Positions 1 to 10,395 of a stretch of DNA of 63,220 nucleotides are shown piece after piece (position 1 is the first letter of the stretch; every line of letters starts with the position of its first letter). The notes below the pieces were generated by a model, which had not been told where the DNA came from, searched no databases, and saw nothing but the letters and a program-made list of their open reading frames with translations. This DNA is from Robiginitomaculum sp. (GTDB lineage: Bacteria; Pseudomonadota; Alphaproteobacteria; Caulobacterales; Maricaulaceae): positions 1 through 63,220 of the forward strand of contig JALZUP010000001.1 of the NCBI GenBank assembly GCA_023301505.1, read 5' to 3'. The position numbers were made by a program, and so were the translations under genes.

Positions 1-211
1 TGATATGGTGGTCAAGCTTGATACTGATAAAACGCCAGTCGATTGGGTACGTATTGTGCCGTTTCAGAAAATAGAGCCGCCAGAATCCAGCCCCGTTGCT
101 GATATTTTATTGGAGGTTACAGACTCGACAACAGAGACGCCACAAGACGAAGAGGCGGCTGCAAACCTTACTCCAAATATAGGCTCTGGGGAGATCGCTC
201 ATGCGCAGTGA
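1..211 (+). CDS. mreC: Rod shape-determining protein MreC, C-terminal fragment (5' truncated by window)
   Basis: Open frame runs off the left edge; VDWVRIVPFQKIE-like MreC tail; directly followed by mreD, mrdA, rodA. Confidence 0.75.
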   Translation, partial: DMVVKLDTDKTPVDWVRIVPFQKIEPPESSPVADILLEVTDSTTETPQDEEAAANLTPNIGSGEIAHAQ

Positions 212-728
212 TGTCGTCACAAGTAGGCAAGCTTTCACCTTGGCCTGTCAGGGCTTGCTAGCCAATATATTACTCATTTGCCTTAGCTTGCTGCATCTGA
301 ACTTTGGAGGGGTGAATTTCGGATTGCCGCTCCTGCCGCTTTTGGCTATTTATTTATGGCCATATCGCGCCAATTATATTTGGTCTATTTGGTTTGTTGT
401 CATGGCAGGATTGTTCCAAGATATATTAAGCGGCGGGCCCGTCGGGCTGTGGGTGATTGTGAATTGCCTGTTATTTATACTTCTTGATCCCAGTTCACAG
501 CGCTCAAAACGTGGTTTTAAAGGGCGCTGGGCAGGCTTTGCTATATTTGTCATATTCGGAGCGATCCTGTCTTGTTTTCTGGCCCGTATTGCGACGGGTC
601 ATTGGGCTGAGCTGAGTGTTTTGCTGGCTTATTCGCTTATAACAATTATTAGCTTTCCAATCGCCTTTGCAATTCGTGAGCTTATGAAAGGCCTTGTGGC
701 CTCTGATTATGTGCCGGAGTCATTTTAA
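201..728 (+). CDS. mreD: Rod shape-determining protein MreD
   Basis: Hydrophobic 175 aa protein between mreC tail and mrdA; FQDILSGGPVGLW motif. Confidence 0.85.
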   Translation: MRSDVVTSRQAFTLACQGLLANILLICLSLLHLNFGGVNFGLPLLPLLAIYLWPYRANYIWSIWFVVMAGLFQDILSGGPVGLWVIVNCLLFILLDPSSQRSKRGFKGRWAGFAIFVIFGAILSCFLARIATGHWAELSVLLAYSLITIISFPIAFAIRELMKGLVASDYVPESF

Positions 729-2605
729 TGGCTGAACGCAGCGAGCTTGACCAAAGATTTTCACGGCGCTCAGTCATGTTGGGCGCGGGCGCGGGTGTCG
801 TCTTTGCAGGCCTTGCGGCTCGGCTCTATCATTTGCAGGTTGTTAAAGCCGAAGACTACAGAACATTATCGGATAATAACCGATTTAATTTTCGCACGAT
901 TGTACCATCGCGTGGACGCATTTTGGATCGCAACGGTGAGGCTTTGGCCAATAATCGTCAAGATTTTCGGGTCGTGCTTATTCCTGAACGTGCGGATAAT
1001 ATTGATGAAACATTGGTCCGTATGAGCCGTTATGTTGATCTGAGCGATCACACGCTTAACCGTATAAAGAGTGATATTTCGCAAAAACGGGCCTTTTCAA
1101 ACATTCTAATTGATGAACATTTAGAGTGGGAAACCTTTGCGCAGCTTAATTTAAACGTACCAGACTTACCTGGCGTTTTGCCATTATCCGGCGAGACTCG
1201 CCGTTATCCTGAGACAGGGGTGTTTTCGCATATTATTGGGTTTGTTGGCACGCCCGACCCTAATGACATTGAGGAAGATGACGATATTTTGTTGCGTCAA
1301 CCTAGCTTTCAAATTGGTAAAACAGGAGTGGAAGAGGCGGTCGATAAACGTCTGCGCGGACGGGCAGGGCGACTTAAAATTGAAGTTAATGCAATTGGCC
1401 GTGTGGTGCGCGAATGGCCTGAAGAGGATAATGAGGCGGTCTCTGGCGAGGATGTTTATCTTACATTGGATGCCAAACTTCAGGAATTTACAGCTGAGCA
1501 GTTTGGAGAAGATAGCGGGGGAGCGGCGCTGATTGATATTGAAACTGGCGAGCTGCGCGCCTTATTATCAATGCCAACCTTTGACGCCAATTTGTTTGTG
1601 AGCGGGCTGACCCGCGCGGATATGGAACAGCTTAATTCCGACCCGCGCCGGCCTCAATTTAACAAAGTGCTAGGCGGAACCTATCCACCAGCATCGACGT
1701 TTAAAATGATCGTCGCTATGGCTGCGCTCGAAGCTGGCGTTATGAGTCCAGAAGAGACCATTCATTGCTCTGGCCGCGTATCTATTGGCGATCGTGATTT
1801 TCACTGCTGGCGCCGTAATGGGCATGGCGCGGTGAATTTGCATAGCTCACTGACTCAATCTTGCGATAGCTATTATTATGAAATGGCGCAGCGCGTTGGG
1901 GTGGACGCCATCAAAAATATGGGACAGCGCTTGGGGTTAGGGCAGGTTTATGAACTAGGCATAACGGGACAGCAATCGGGGGTTTTGCCCGATGATAACT
2001 GGAAACGCGCGCGGGTTAATGATGGCTGGCGCACGGGTGACACACTTAATGTTTCAATCGGACAGGGTTATGTACTGGCCACGCCTTTGCAGCTTGCTGT
2101 CATGACGGCGCGGCTAGCTAATGGGCAACGAGCTGTATCGCCTTTCCTTATTATTGACCCTGACGCGCCAAAATTTGAGACATTAAATGTCAATCCTGTC
2201 CATCTTGAGCTTATTCGAAATGCGATGTTTGCGATATGTGAGGTGCCGGGGGGCACGGCTTATCGCCCGAACGGGCTTGGTATTAAAGGCCTTCATATGG
2301 CGGGCAAGACTGGGACAGGCCAAGTGCGAGGTATCTCTGCGGCTGAGCGCGCCAGCGGCGTTTTGCGAAATAATGAATTGCCGTGGGAATATCGCGATCA
2401 CTCCCTCTTTGTCGGTTATGCGCCCTTTAACAATCCTCGCTTCGCGTGCGGGGTTGTTGTTGAACATGGCGGCGGAGGCTCAGGGCGCGCGGCAACGATT
2501 TCTCGCGCTATTTTAGGCAAAGCGCTTGAACGTGATGGCCTAACAGAAGCCTCACTTGCCAATGAATTGCCGCCCGATTCATCACCAAGCGGAACGCCGC
2601 TCTGA
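728..2605 (+). CDS. mrdA: Penicillin-binding protein 2 (elongasome transpeptidase)
   Basis: PSRGRILDRNG, YPPASTFKMI (SxxK), SCDSYYYE, GKTGTGQ motifs. Confidence 0.95.
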   Translation: MAERSELDQRFSRRSVMLGAGAGVVFAGLAARLYHLQVVKAEDYRTLSDNNRFNFRTIVPSRGRILDRNGEALANNRQDFRVVLIPERADNIDETLVRMSRYVDLSDHTLNRIKSDISQKRAFSNILIDEHLEWETFAQLNLNVPDLPGVLPLSGETRRYPETGVFSHIIGFVGTPDPNDIEEDDDILLRQPSFQIGKTGVEEAVDKRLRGRAGRLKIEVNAIGRVVREWPEEDNEAVSGEDVYLTLDAKLQEFTAEQFGEDSGGAALIDIETGELRALLSMPTFDANLFVSGLTRADMEQLNSDPRRPQFNKVLGGTYPPASTFKMIVAMAALEAGVMSPEETIHCSGRVSIGDRDFHCWRRNGHGAVNLHSSLTQSCDSYYYEMAQRVGVDAIKNMGQRLGLGQVYELGITGQQSGVLPDDNWKRARVNDGWRTGDTLNVSIGQGYVLATPLQLAVMTARLANGQRAVSPFLIIDPDAPKFETLNVNPVHLELIRNAMFAICEVPGGTAYRPNGLGIKGLHMAGKTGTGQVRGISAAERASGVLRNNELPWEYRDHSLFVGYAPFNNPRFACGVVVEHGGGGSGRAATISRAILGKALERDGLTEASLANELPPDSSPSGTPL

Positions 2606-3747
2606 TGGCTTATATTTCAGATGATAGATTAGGACTACGCGCGAAGCTTTACCGGCTTGATTGGCTGCTCCCGACATTAATTGCCATTATTGGCGTTGTG
2701 GGTGTGGTTATGATTTTTGCTGCCACCAATGGCGTTTGGACTGCGGGCGCTATGCAGCATTTTGTACGCCTTTGTGTAGGCTTGGTGGCGATGATTATTA
2801 TCGCCATGGTGGATATACGCGTTTGGTTTTCTTTGGCTTATCCTGTCTATTTGCTAGCTCTGGCTTTACTCATAGCGGTTGATTTTGCGGGGGTGAGCGT
2901 AAATGGGTCACAGCGCTGGCTGGATATTGGCATTACCCGTATTCAGCCCTCCGAGATTATGAAATTGGCGGTAGTTTTAGCTTTAGCGCGTTTTTATCAT
3001 GATTTGCCCGATTGGCGCGTATCTAATCTATTTGGCCTGATTGGGGCTCTGATCATTATTCTTCTGCCCGTTAGTTTTGTGATGCGGCAACCAGATTTAG
3101 GGACCTCGATTTTGCTCGTTGCGCCTGGACTTGTTTTGATATTTTTGGCGGGGGTGAATTGGCGCATTATCGCTGGGGGTGTGGTTATGAGCGCGATTGC
3201 TCTGCCGCTTTTTTACAAATATGGCCTACGTGATTATCAGCGGGAACGGGTTTTGACGATGTTTAACCCAGAAAGAGACCCAACAGGGGCGGGCTATCAT
3301 ATTACACAATCAAAGATCGCGCTCGGCTCTGGCGGGGTGAATGGCAAAGGCTATATGAGCGGCACACAAGCCCAGCTCGACTATGTTCCCGAAAATAGCA
3401 CGGATTTCATTTTTACCGTCATAGGTGAGGAATTTGGCCTTATTGGCGGGCTTGCAACTATGCTTGTTTATGCCATCGTGATTGGTATTTGCATATTGCT
3501 GGCGGCGCAATGCCGCCATGTTTTTTCCAAATTAATGATTATGGGGATTACGGCGACCTTTGCTTTTTATATCTTTATCAATATGGCGATGGTGATGGGA
3601 CTCGCCCCCGTTGTTGGTGTGCCTTTGCCGCTTATTTCATATGGCGGGACGGTGATGCTGGCCGTTTTATCTGGCTTTGGCCTGATACTTTCGGCTCATT
3701 TGCATCGCCAAACGGAACTCCCACGCGGAGCGGGATTGCTTTTATAA
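2605..3747 (+). CDS. rodA: Rod shape-determining SEDS glycosyltransferase RodA
   Basis: SEDS family: RWLDIGITRIQPSE, QPDLGTS, AQLDYVPENSTDFIFTVIGEEFG, PLPLISYGGT. Confidence 0.95.
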   Translation: MAYISDDRLGLRAKLYRLDWLLPTLIAIIGVVGVVMIFAATNGVWTAGAMQHFVRLCVGLVAMIIIAMVDIRVWFSLAYPVYLLALALLIAVDFAGVSVNGSQRWLDIGITRIQPSEIMKLAVVLALARFYHDLPDWRVSNLFGLIGALIIILLPVSFVMRQPDLGTSILLVAPGLVLIFLAGVNWRIIAGGVVMSAIALPLFYKYGLRDYQRERVLTMFNPERDPTGAGYHITQSKIALGSGGVNGKGYMSGTQAQLDYVPENSTDFIFTVIGEEFGLIGGLATMLVYAIVIGICILLAAQCRHVFSKLMIMGITATFAFYIFINMAMVMGLAPVVGVPLPLISYGGTVMLAVLSGFGLILSAHLHRQTELPRGAGLLL

Positions 3748-3795
3748 AGCTTGCCTTGTAGATCACAGAAGATTTCAGGCGAGCCTGTAGCTCTC

Positions 3796-4848
3796 TTAAA
3801 AAAGGATCACGTCCTGTTCATTGATAAATGAGCCTAAGGCTTTGCGTGAGCGGGTCATGCATTGCTCCAGATTTTCTAGGTGATTGATGAGCTCATCGGG
3901 GGGGACGTCTTTGAGACAGTCCGCGTCTTTGGATAGTTGTGATAAGCCAAAATTAATAGCAGAACCCTTTAATGCATGTGCCGCGCTGGATAGCGCATTG
4001 GGGTCATTATGCTGGACGGCATGTTGTATGTCATCAAGTAGGGTATAGGCCCCTTGCCAGAACACTTTGACAAGCGCTCGGATATGGGCGGGGCCAGCAC
4101 TATTTAACAGGGCCGTAATCGTGGTTTTGTCAATTAAAGCCGCTTGGCCTGCAAATTCAGTATCTGATTTACTATCTGGGTCCGAGCCTTGTAGATCATC
4201 AGGGCGGACAGACGGATGAACACAAGACGGCTGATATATGAGACAGCTATTGAGTTCTGTCATTTTTAAAGGTTTGCATAAAACATCATCAAGGCCTGAG
4301 TTTAAATAATCAAACTTTTTGCTGACAGAGCCAAATGCGGTCAAGGCAATGATTTTTGTATTTTGGTTGGGGCCTATAGTCGTGCGAATGATTTGTGTTG
4401 CCTCTACACCTGTCATTTTAGGCATTTCAATATCCATGAGCACAATATCAAAACTTTTACTCAAACACATTTTGACGGCCTCATATCCATCATTAACGGT
4501 AGTAACACTATGGCCTCCGCGCTGTAAAAGGCTCTTGGCGACAAGTTGGCTGGCATAATTATCCTCCGCCACCAAAACATTAAGGGGAGACTGAGGGCGC
4601 AGTCGATTTTCATTCGGAATTTTTTGAGCCAGTGGAGGGGGGATTGCGGGCTTATTTGCAACACGTTCAACCGGGTCTGGGTTAGGTTTGTGGGGCGTAG
4701 TCATTTGCGGCAAATGGGACTGGGAGCTAGGCTTAGCAATATCATTTGTGACTCGCTCATTAGACATAGCTTTGCCGCCTGTTTGCGGTGCTAACAGGCG
4801 AAAACTTGCAGCGAGGCGTTTTGTGATTGTCTGGGCAGTCAGTCTCAT
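3796..4848 (-). CDS. Receiver (REC) + histidine phosphotransfer (Hpt) domain protein without kinase module
   Basis: REC: LNVLVAEDN...IVLMDIEMPKMTG...IIALTAF...CKPL; Hpt: AAHALKGSAINFG. Start at 4848 (MRLTAQ) preferred; ORF open to 4902. Confidence 0.85.
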   Translation of the reverse strand: MRLTAQTITKRLAASFRLLAPQTGGKAMSNERVTNDIAKPSSQSHLPQMTTPHKPNPDPVERVANKPAIPPPLAQKIPNENRLRPQSPLNVLVAEDNYASQLVAKSLLQRGGHSVTTVNDGYEAVKMCLSKSFDIVLMDIEMPKMTGVEATQIIRTTIGPNQNTKIIALTAFGSVSKKFDYLNSGLDDVLCKPLKMTELNSCLIYQPSCVHPSVRPDDLQGSDPDSKSDTEFAGQAALIDKTTITALLNSAGPAHIRALVKVFWQGAYTLLDDIQHAVQHNDPNALSSAAHALKGSAINFGLSQLSKDADCLKDVPPDELINHLENLEQCMTRSRKALGSFINEQDVILF

Positions 4849-5044
4849 TGTCCAGTTCCACTTCGGCAGATGTGCTTTATTATTGCAACCTATAGTATAC
4901 ATGTGAGTAAATAGTAAACCAGTGATAGAGCGTGAATGTTCGACTTATTACGTGAGGGGATAAAATATGCGCCCTTTCTTGACCTATGGGCCACAGTTTG
5001 GGACTGTCTATTAAAGACTCGCTACACTCTGAGTCAGTATATTA

Positions 5045-6484
5045 TTGGGGGAAACTATGTCGGGAACGAGTCCAGCGCCATTGAATGCAACGCCGCAATG
5101 GTCATCACGATTAGCCTTTATTATGGCCGCTGTTGGCTCATCTGTAGGGCTTGGCAACCTTTGGCGTTTCTCCGCCGAAGCTGGCGCGAATGGGGGCGGG
5201 GCTTTTATTCTGATATATGTGTTATGTGTTCTGCTGATCGGTATTCCTGTCTTGATGAGTGAATATCTTGTTGGGCGTGCAGGTCATGCGAACAGCGCGG
5301 TTATGAGCGTGGATGATTTGACCATGCGAGGAAGGCTATATCCAGGCTGGAGTAGTTTTGCTTGGATTGGAATGGTGGCGGCCTTTTTAATCGTCAGCTT
5401 TTATTGCGTCGTTGCGGCATGGGTTATGTTATATATCCCAAAATTTATCTTCGGCGCCTTTGATGGCCAAAGCGCGGCACAGATTGGAGAACAATTCACT
5501 CAAACCGTGACAGAAGATCATATGAAGGTCTTTGTCTATTTTTCGCTCTTCGCCTTTTTGACCGCATTTCTGGTCTCGCGCGGCGTGAATAAAGGAATTG
5601 AGATGAGCGCTAAAATCCTGATGCCGCTCTTCTTTTTATTGCTGGCGGGTTTATGTATTTATTCGGTAAGCCTTGGACTTGGCACGCAAGTCCCATCGTC
5701 TCACTCTGACGGAACAACGATTTCAGCCACGCGCCACGCGCTAGGCTTTATGTTCCTGCCCGATTTTAGCGCCATAAGCGCGCTGACAATCAATAAGGCG
5801 CTAGGGCAGGCGTTTTTCTCGATCGGCATAGGCAGCGCAATTATGATTACCTATGGATCATATCTGCCTAAAACTGTGAGTATTCCGAGGGCGTCTATTT
5901 TTGTTGGCCTGACAGATACATGTGTTGCTATTATTGCAGGGCTCGCCATTTTCCCGATTGTGATGGCGCATGGCTTGGACACAAGCGCGGGCGCTGGATT
6001 ATTCTTTAAAACGCTGCCCGTCGCCATCAACGCCGCGCCCGGAGGGCATTTCATTGGGGCGGCTTTCTTCTTTCTTGCCTTTTTTGCCGCAATAACCTCG
6101 TCAGTCTCGCTTTTTGAACCTGCCGTATCATACGTTGCAGAGCGGTTTGCCATTGCAAGGGGCAAGGCTGCGCTGATTATGGGACTGCTCATGTGGGCGA
6201 TAGGGGCAATATGTGTGTTTTATGGCCCTGCGCTTGATTTTCTTGACCAACTTACGGGCACAATCATGCTGCCATTATCTGGTTTATTGCTGGTTATATT
6301 TGTAGGATGGCGATTAAATAAAACGGTATTGCATGATGAACTGCATGGCGTATCGGATAAGCTCATTCAAAGATTGCTATTTTTGGTGCGGTTTGTAGCC
6401 CCTATTGCTATTTTCTTGATTTTGTCCTTGGGGGTTTTGGAGAAATATTTTCCGCTCGCCTATCATAATGTTACAGGGGGATAA
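5045..6484 (+). CDS. Sodium-dependent transporter, NSS/SNF family
   Basis: SSRLAFIMAAVGSSVGLGNLWRFSAEAGANGGGAF signature; about 12 TM segments. Confidence 0.92.
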   Translation: MGETMSGTSPAPLNATPQWSSRLAFIMAAVGSSVGLGNLWRFSAEAGANGGGAFILIYVLCVLLIGIPVLMSEYLVGRAGHANSAVMSVDDLTMRGRLYPGWSSFAWIGMVAAFLIVSFYCVVAAWVMLYIPKFIFGAFDGQSAAQIGEQFTQTVTEDHMKVFVYFSLFAFLTAFLVSRGVNKGIEMSAKILMPLFFLLLAGLCIYSVSLGLGTQVPSSHSDGTTISATRHALGFMFLPDFSAISALTINKALGQAFFSIGIGSAIMITYGSYLPKTVSIPRASIFVGLTDTCVAIIAGLAIFPIVMAHGLDTSAGAGLFFKTLPVAINAAPGGHFIGAAFFFLAFFAAITSSVSLFEPAVSYVAERFAIARGKAALIMGLLMWAIGAICVFYGPALDFLDQLTGTIMLPLSGLLLVIFVGWRLNKTVLHDELHGVSDKLIQRLLFLVRFVAPIAIFLILSLGVLEKYFPLAYHNVTGG

Positions 6485-6703
6485 GGTGGTTTTGATTTTA
6501 AAACCATGCCTTGGCTGTTTTGCGATCAATTATCCAATTATGACGGTATTTTCACTTGAAGCGGCTAGCTATGTTGGTAAGAAGCTTTAAGCAATATTTA
6601 TTAAGAACTTTTAATCGGGGCGTTCATAATATTTTCAGCAAGTTTTGCTTAAAGACAACAAATATTATGAATTTGGCATATATATGCGAGAGGGAACCGA
6701 TAT

Positions 6704-7315
6704 ATGAAGCGTGCTTTACTTTTAGGAATAGTTTTTGCGCTGTCGACATCTGCTTGCACGACTGTGCATATTGTCGAAGATGATAGCCCGTCTCCTATAT
6801 CCGCTACGGTGAGCAAAGCGCGCTCGGCTATCATTCATACCTCTAAAGTCTTATGTAATGTGTTCTCTGATAAAAACTGGGCACAGGAAAATGTGGGTGA
6901 GACTCAGAGCGCCGCAAGTATTTTGATGCAAGGCCTTAAGAAAACAAGCCTGTCTGAAAGCAATGTTGATTTATATGTTCGCAGTGTTTCATCTGTGTCT
7001 GAGGTTGAGGCCGATATTACACTGGCGCGCGCCCATGTTGAGGGTTTGAGCACAGAGGCCAGAAGCCTAATTTCTGATAATCCAGATATTGATGATGTGC
7101 GCGAAGAGTTAAAACGGCTCGAAGAGGCTCTTATCGTGTCTCGTCAGGCTGAGCTGACATTTAATACAGCGATTGCGGCAATCTCTGGTGAGCATGCCGC
7201 GCAACATAATTCTACTCTCAGCCACTATATAGGGTCGGTCGATGGACTGCGCAGCGTGACTGATGTTTATGGCGCATATATGCGCGGTGATTTAGCGCCC
7301 ATAGCTGCGGGTTAG
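6704..7315 (+). CDS. Hypothetical lipoprotein
   Basis: Signal peptide with lipobox LSTSAC; rest helical; no recognised family. Confidence 0.65.
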   Translation: MKRALLLGIVFALSTSACTTVHIVEDDSPSPISATVSKARSAIIHTSKVLCNVFSDKNWAQENVGETQSAASILMQGLKKTSLSESNVDLYVRSVSSVSEVEADITLARAHVEGLSTEARSLISDNPDIDDVREELKRLEEALIVSRQAELTFNTAIAAISGEHAAQHNSTLSHYIGSVDGLRSVTDVYGAYMRGDLAPIAAG

Positions 7316-7322
7316 CTAGGCG

Positions 7323-8321
7323 CTAATATCCCCATAGCTGTGGCTGCGGCGGATAAATAATATCTTTCTCATATTTAATTGCATGGGCGCGATCTTGCGC
7401 AAGTAAGATGGGGCCATCCAAATCCACAATATCACATTGCCCTGCCAGCATGAGCATAGGCGCCATAGCCAAAGAGCTACTGACCATACAGCCTGCCATA
7501 ATCATAAAGCCTTGCGCGCGGGCAGCTTTAATCAAGGCTGTGCCTTCTGTGAGGCCGCCGCATTTGTCCAATTTGACATTTACGGCGCGATAACCAGCCT
7601 GCCACAGACTTTGTAAATCACCGCGGCCATGCAAGCTTTCATCTGCGCATAAAATGGGTTTGCTATTGGGGTCTTGCGGATAATCCTTCACCTTATCGGC
7701 GGCGATAGGCTGCTCAATCATGACAATACGCGCAATATGTTCTGGGGTTAAGCTCGCTTGAAATTGAGTGAGCTGCGCCGCGCTCAGGGCTTCATTAGCA
7801 TCAATGATCAACCGCGCATCCTTACGGGCGGTTAGGATGTTTTGCGCTGCTTCTAGCCCGCTCATATCTTTAATCTTGATTTTTAATAAGCCATAATCTG
7901 ACGCTTTTAGCGCGGCGGCCTGCATGGCGCGCGGCGTATCAATTGACAAAGTATAGGCGGTTTGCAGCGGGGCGGGGCGTTCAAGTCCCAATAAGTCCCA
8001 GACGGGCCTTTGCTCCATCTTGGCCTTTAAATCCCAAAGCGCGCAATCCACCGCATTTCTCGCGGCGCCCGCGGGTAGTTCTGTCTGCAATTGAGCCAAA
8101 TTGAGGCCAGCTTCTAATTTATCTCTAATTGTCTCAATCTGGGCGCAAACGCTTTGCGGGCTCTCGCCATAACGGGCATAGGGACGACATTCGCCGCGGG
8201 CGAGCTGTCCGTTTTGCGTGAGGCTCAGCGTAACAACGTCAACCGCATCGACACTGCCATGAGCGATAGAGAAGCTGCCTTGTGTCGCAAAGCTATCGAT
8301 GGATATGGATAGGCGTCTCAT
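7323..8321 (-). CDS. Dipeptide epimerase (L-Ala-D/L-Glu epimerase-like, enolase superfamily)
   Basis: KIKIKD, LIIDANEA, MIEQPI, CADESL, VNVKLDKCGG motifs. Confidence 0.88.
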   Translation of the reverse strand: MRRLSISIDSFATQGSFSIAHGSVDAVDVVTLSLTQNGQLARGECRPYARYGESPQSVCAQIETIRDKLEAGLNLAQLQTELPAGAARNAVDCALWDLKAKMEQRPVWDLLGLERPAPLQTAYTLSIDTPRAMQAAALKASDYGLLKIKIKDMSGLEAAQNILTARKDARLIIDANEALSAAQLTQFQASLTPEHIARIVMIEQPIAADKVKDYPQDPNSKPILCADESLHGRGDLQSLWQAGYRAVNVKLDKCGGLTEGTALIKAARAQGFMIMAGCMVSSSLAMAPMLMLAGQCDIVDLDGPILLAQDRAHAIKYEKDIIYPPQPQLWGY

Positions 8322-8379
8322 TTTAACTCCGCTTAATTTCGTACTTGACCTTTATGCTTTCGATTTGCACGATAGCCGT

Positions 8380-9522
8380 ATGAGTGCAAGTGAACATAAA
8401 TCAGAGCCAGCTTATAATGTCTCACTGGACGGCAAACAATTAAACATTGTTGCGTCTGGAGACTGGTCGATTTCTACAGTCGAAAGCTTGAATATCAAAT
8501 TCCGCGAAGCCTTTAAACGCTTTGAATATGATAGTGTGTTTTTTGACGTAAAAAAGCTGACCAATCTGGACACGTCTGGGGCCTATGTTCTTGCCTCCGC
8601 CGCGCGCTGTGATCATAGGGGCTGTGTTAGTTATGAGGTTGAAGGGGGAGGCCGGGGGCGGGGGATACTCATTAAGCTGGCTGCGGATGCTTCAATGGGG
8701 AGCTTGCTGCCGACACGAAGGCCTTGGCTGGAGGCGTTGGAGCGTCTCGGGCGGGCGACAACGCGCGGCTGGATGGAAATTTACGACACGGTTGCTTTTT
8801 TTGGGCAGGTTTTAGCCTCACTGTTTAAAGTGGTCGTGCGGCCGCAACGCGTGCGGTGGAAATCCGTTACGGTTTTAATCGAAGAGGTTGGGCTTGATGC
8901 TCTGCCTATCGTCATGTTGCTGAGCTTTTTTATTGGTTGCGTGATCGCCTTTATGGGGGCCCAGCTTTTAGCTAGCTTTGGCGTGCAAATATTCATGGTG
9001 GATTTAGTTGGCCTTGCTGTTTTGCGTGAATTCGCTGTGTTGATTATGGCGATTATGATGGCGGCGCGCTCTAATAGCGCTTTCACCGCGACTATTGGGT
9101 CGATGAAGATGCGCCAAGAAATAGATGCCATGACTGTTATTGGCCTAAACACAGATGAAACTCTTGTTGCCCCACGGGCCTTAGCTTGCCTCGTTAGCGC
9201 GCCTATTTTGACGTTTGCGGGGATGGTTTCAGGACTGATTGGCGGGGCGGTTGTTGCCAGATTTGTCGAAAACATCTCTTTTAATGCCTTTTTTGTGCGC
9301 ATCGCTAATGAGGTCGCCGTTGATCATTTTTTTGTAGGTATGATTAAAGCCCCTGTCTTTGCGCTTGTCATTGCGATGATTGGATGTCGGCAAGGCTTGG
9401 CCGTTGAAGGCAGCGTTGAATCATTAGGTAAACGCACTACGGCGAGCGTTGTTCAAGCGATTTTTGCCGTTATCGTGATTGATGCCATCTTTGCGATGTT
9501 CTTCCTTGAACTTGGATATTAG
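8380..9522 (+). CDS. mlaE: Lipid-asymmetry ABC transporter permease MlaE with N-terminal STAS domain
   Basis: STAS-like N-terminus (FFDVKKLTNLDTSGAYVLA) followed by MlaE fold (RSNSAFTATIGSMKMRQEIDAMTVIGLN). ORF open to 8299; ATG at 8380 preferred. Confidence 0.9.
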   Translation: MSASEHKSEPAYNVSLDGKQLNIVASGDWSISTVESLNIKFREAFKRFEYDSVFFDVKKLTNLDTSGAYVLASAARCDHRGCVSYEVEGGGRGRGILIKLAADASMGSLLPTRRPWLEALERLGRATTRGWMEIYDTVAFFGQVLASLFKVVVRPQRVRWKSVTVLIEEVGLDALPIVMLLSFFIGCVIAFMGAQLLASFGVQIFMVDLVGLAVLREFAVLIMAIMMAARSNSAFTATIGSMKMRQEIDAMTVIGLNTDETLVAPRALACLVSAPILTFAGMVSGLIGGAVVARFVENISFNAFFVRIANEVAVDHFFVGMIKAPVFALVIAMIGCRQGLAVEGSVESLGKRTTASVVQAIFAVIVIDAIFAMFFLELGY

Positions 9523-9533
9523 GGGAGGCCGCG

Positions 9534-10394
9534 ATGAATGACATAACATCCAAAGACAGCAATCATACGGACCCTCTTCGCGCTGATCCTCTTCGTGTTG
9601 ACCCCATTCGCGCGGTAGGTATTCGCACGCAATTTGGTACTAATGTCGTCCATGATAATCTTGATTTAAATGTACGCGAGGGCGAAATATTAGGGCTTGT
9701 TGGCGGCTCAGGGACAGGCAAATCCGTTCTACTCAATACGATGCTCGGCCTCAGATCGCCTGATGCTGGGCATATTGAACTCTTTGGAGTCCCGCGCAAA
9801 GATATGGATGAGGCGCTTCGCCGCGAGGCCAATAATGATATTGGCGTGCTATTTCAGGGCGGCGCGCTTTTTTCCTCATTGACCGTTCGTGAGAATGTGA
9901 TGATCCCTATGCGCGAGCATACGAGCCTGTCTATCTCGCTCATGCGCGAACTTGCGGATATGAAATTGACTATGGTGGGGCTGCCGCCTCATGCTGCGAC
10001 CTTAAAGCCGAGCGACTTATCTGGCGGCATGCGCAAGCGGGCAGGGCTGGCGCGTGCCTTAGCGCTTGATCCCAAGCTTCTCTTCTTAGATGAACCTACG
10101 GCTGGACTAGATCCCGTGGGCGCTGCGGCCTTTGATCAGCTTATTTTGACGCTCAGAGCGGCTATGGATTTAACCGTGGTTATGATCACACATGATTTGG
10201 ATAGTTTATTTACTATATGCGATAGAGTTGCAGTTTTGCTTGATAAACAAATTGCTATTAATGACGCTCTACGGCATGTAGTAATAGACGAACGTGCGTG
10301 GATACAGGAATATTTCCAAGGTCCGCGGGCAAGAGCTGTAGGACAGACGCAAGCTGTAAATGCAGAGCGTATCATAGGGCAGATAGAGAGCTGA
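9534..10394 (+). CDS. mlaF: Lipid-asymmetry ABC transporter ATP-binding protein MlaF
   Basis: Walker A GGSGTGKSV, LSGGMRKRAGLARAL signature, LLFLDEPTAGLDP. Confidence 0.92.
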   Translation: MNDITSKDSNHTDPLRADPLRVDPIRAVGIRTQFGTNVVHDNLDLNVREGEILGLVGGSGTGKSVLLNTMLGLRSPDAGHIELFGVPRKDMDEALRREANNDIGVLFQGGALFSSLTVRENVMIPMREHTSLSISLMRELADMKLTMVGLPPHAATLKPSDLSGGMRKRAGLARALALDPKLLFLDEPTAGLDPVGAAAFDQLILTLRAAMDLTVVMITHDLDSLFTICDRVAVLLDKQIAINDALRHVVIDERAWIQEYFQGPRARAVGQTQAVNAERIIGQIES

Positions 10395-10395
10395 T

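Noticed and set aside
3748-3795. CAGGC-GA-GCCTG as terminator between rodA and the REC-Hpt gene
   Set aside because: Stem is only 5 bp with a 2-nt loop and no adjacent T-tract; unsupported.
8781-9302. 173-aa minus-strand ORF within mlaE
   Set aside because: Antisense shadow ORF over conserved MlaE motifs.
9568-9612. DPLRADPLRVDPIRA repeats at the MlaF N-terminus as a functional motif
   Set aside because: Short imprecise repeat ahead of the ABC domain; likely a low-complexity N-terminal extension or an upstream start misprediction.
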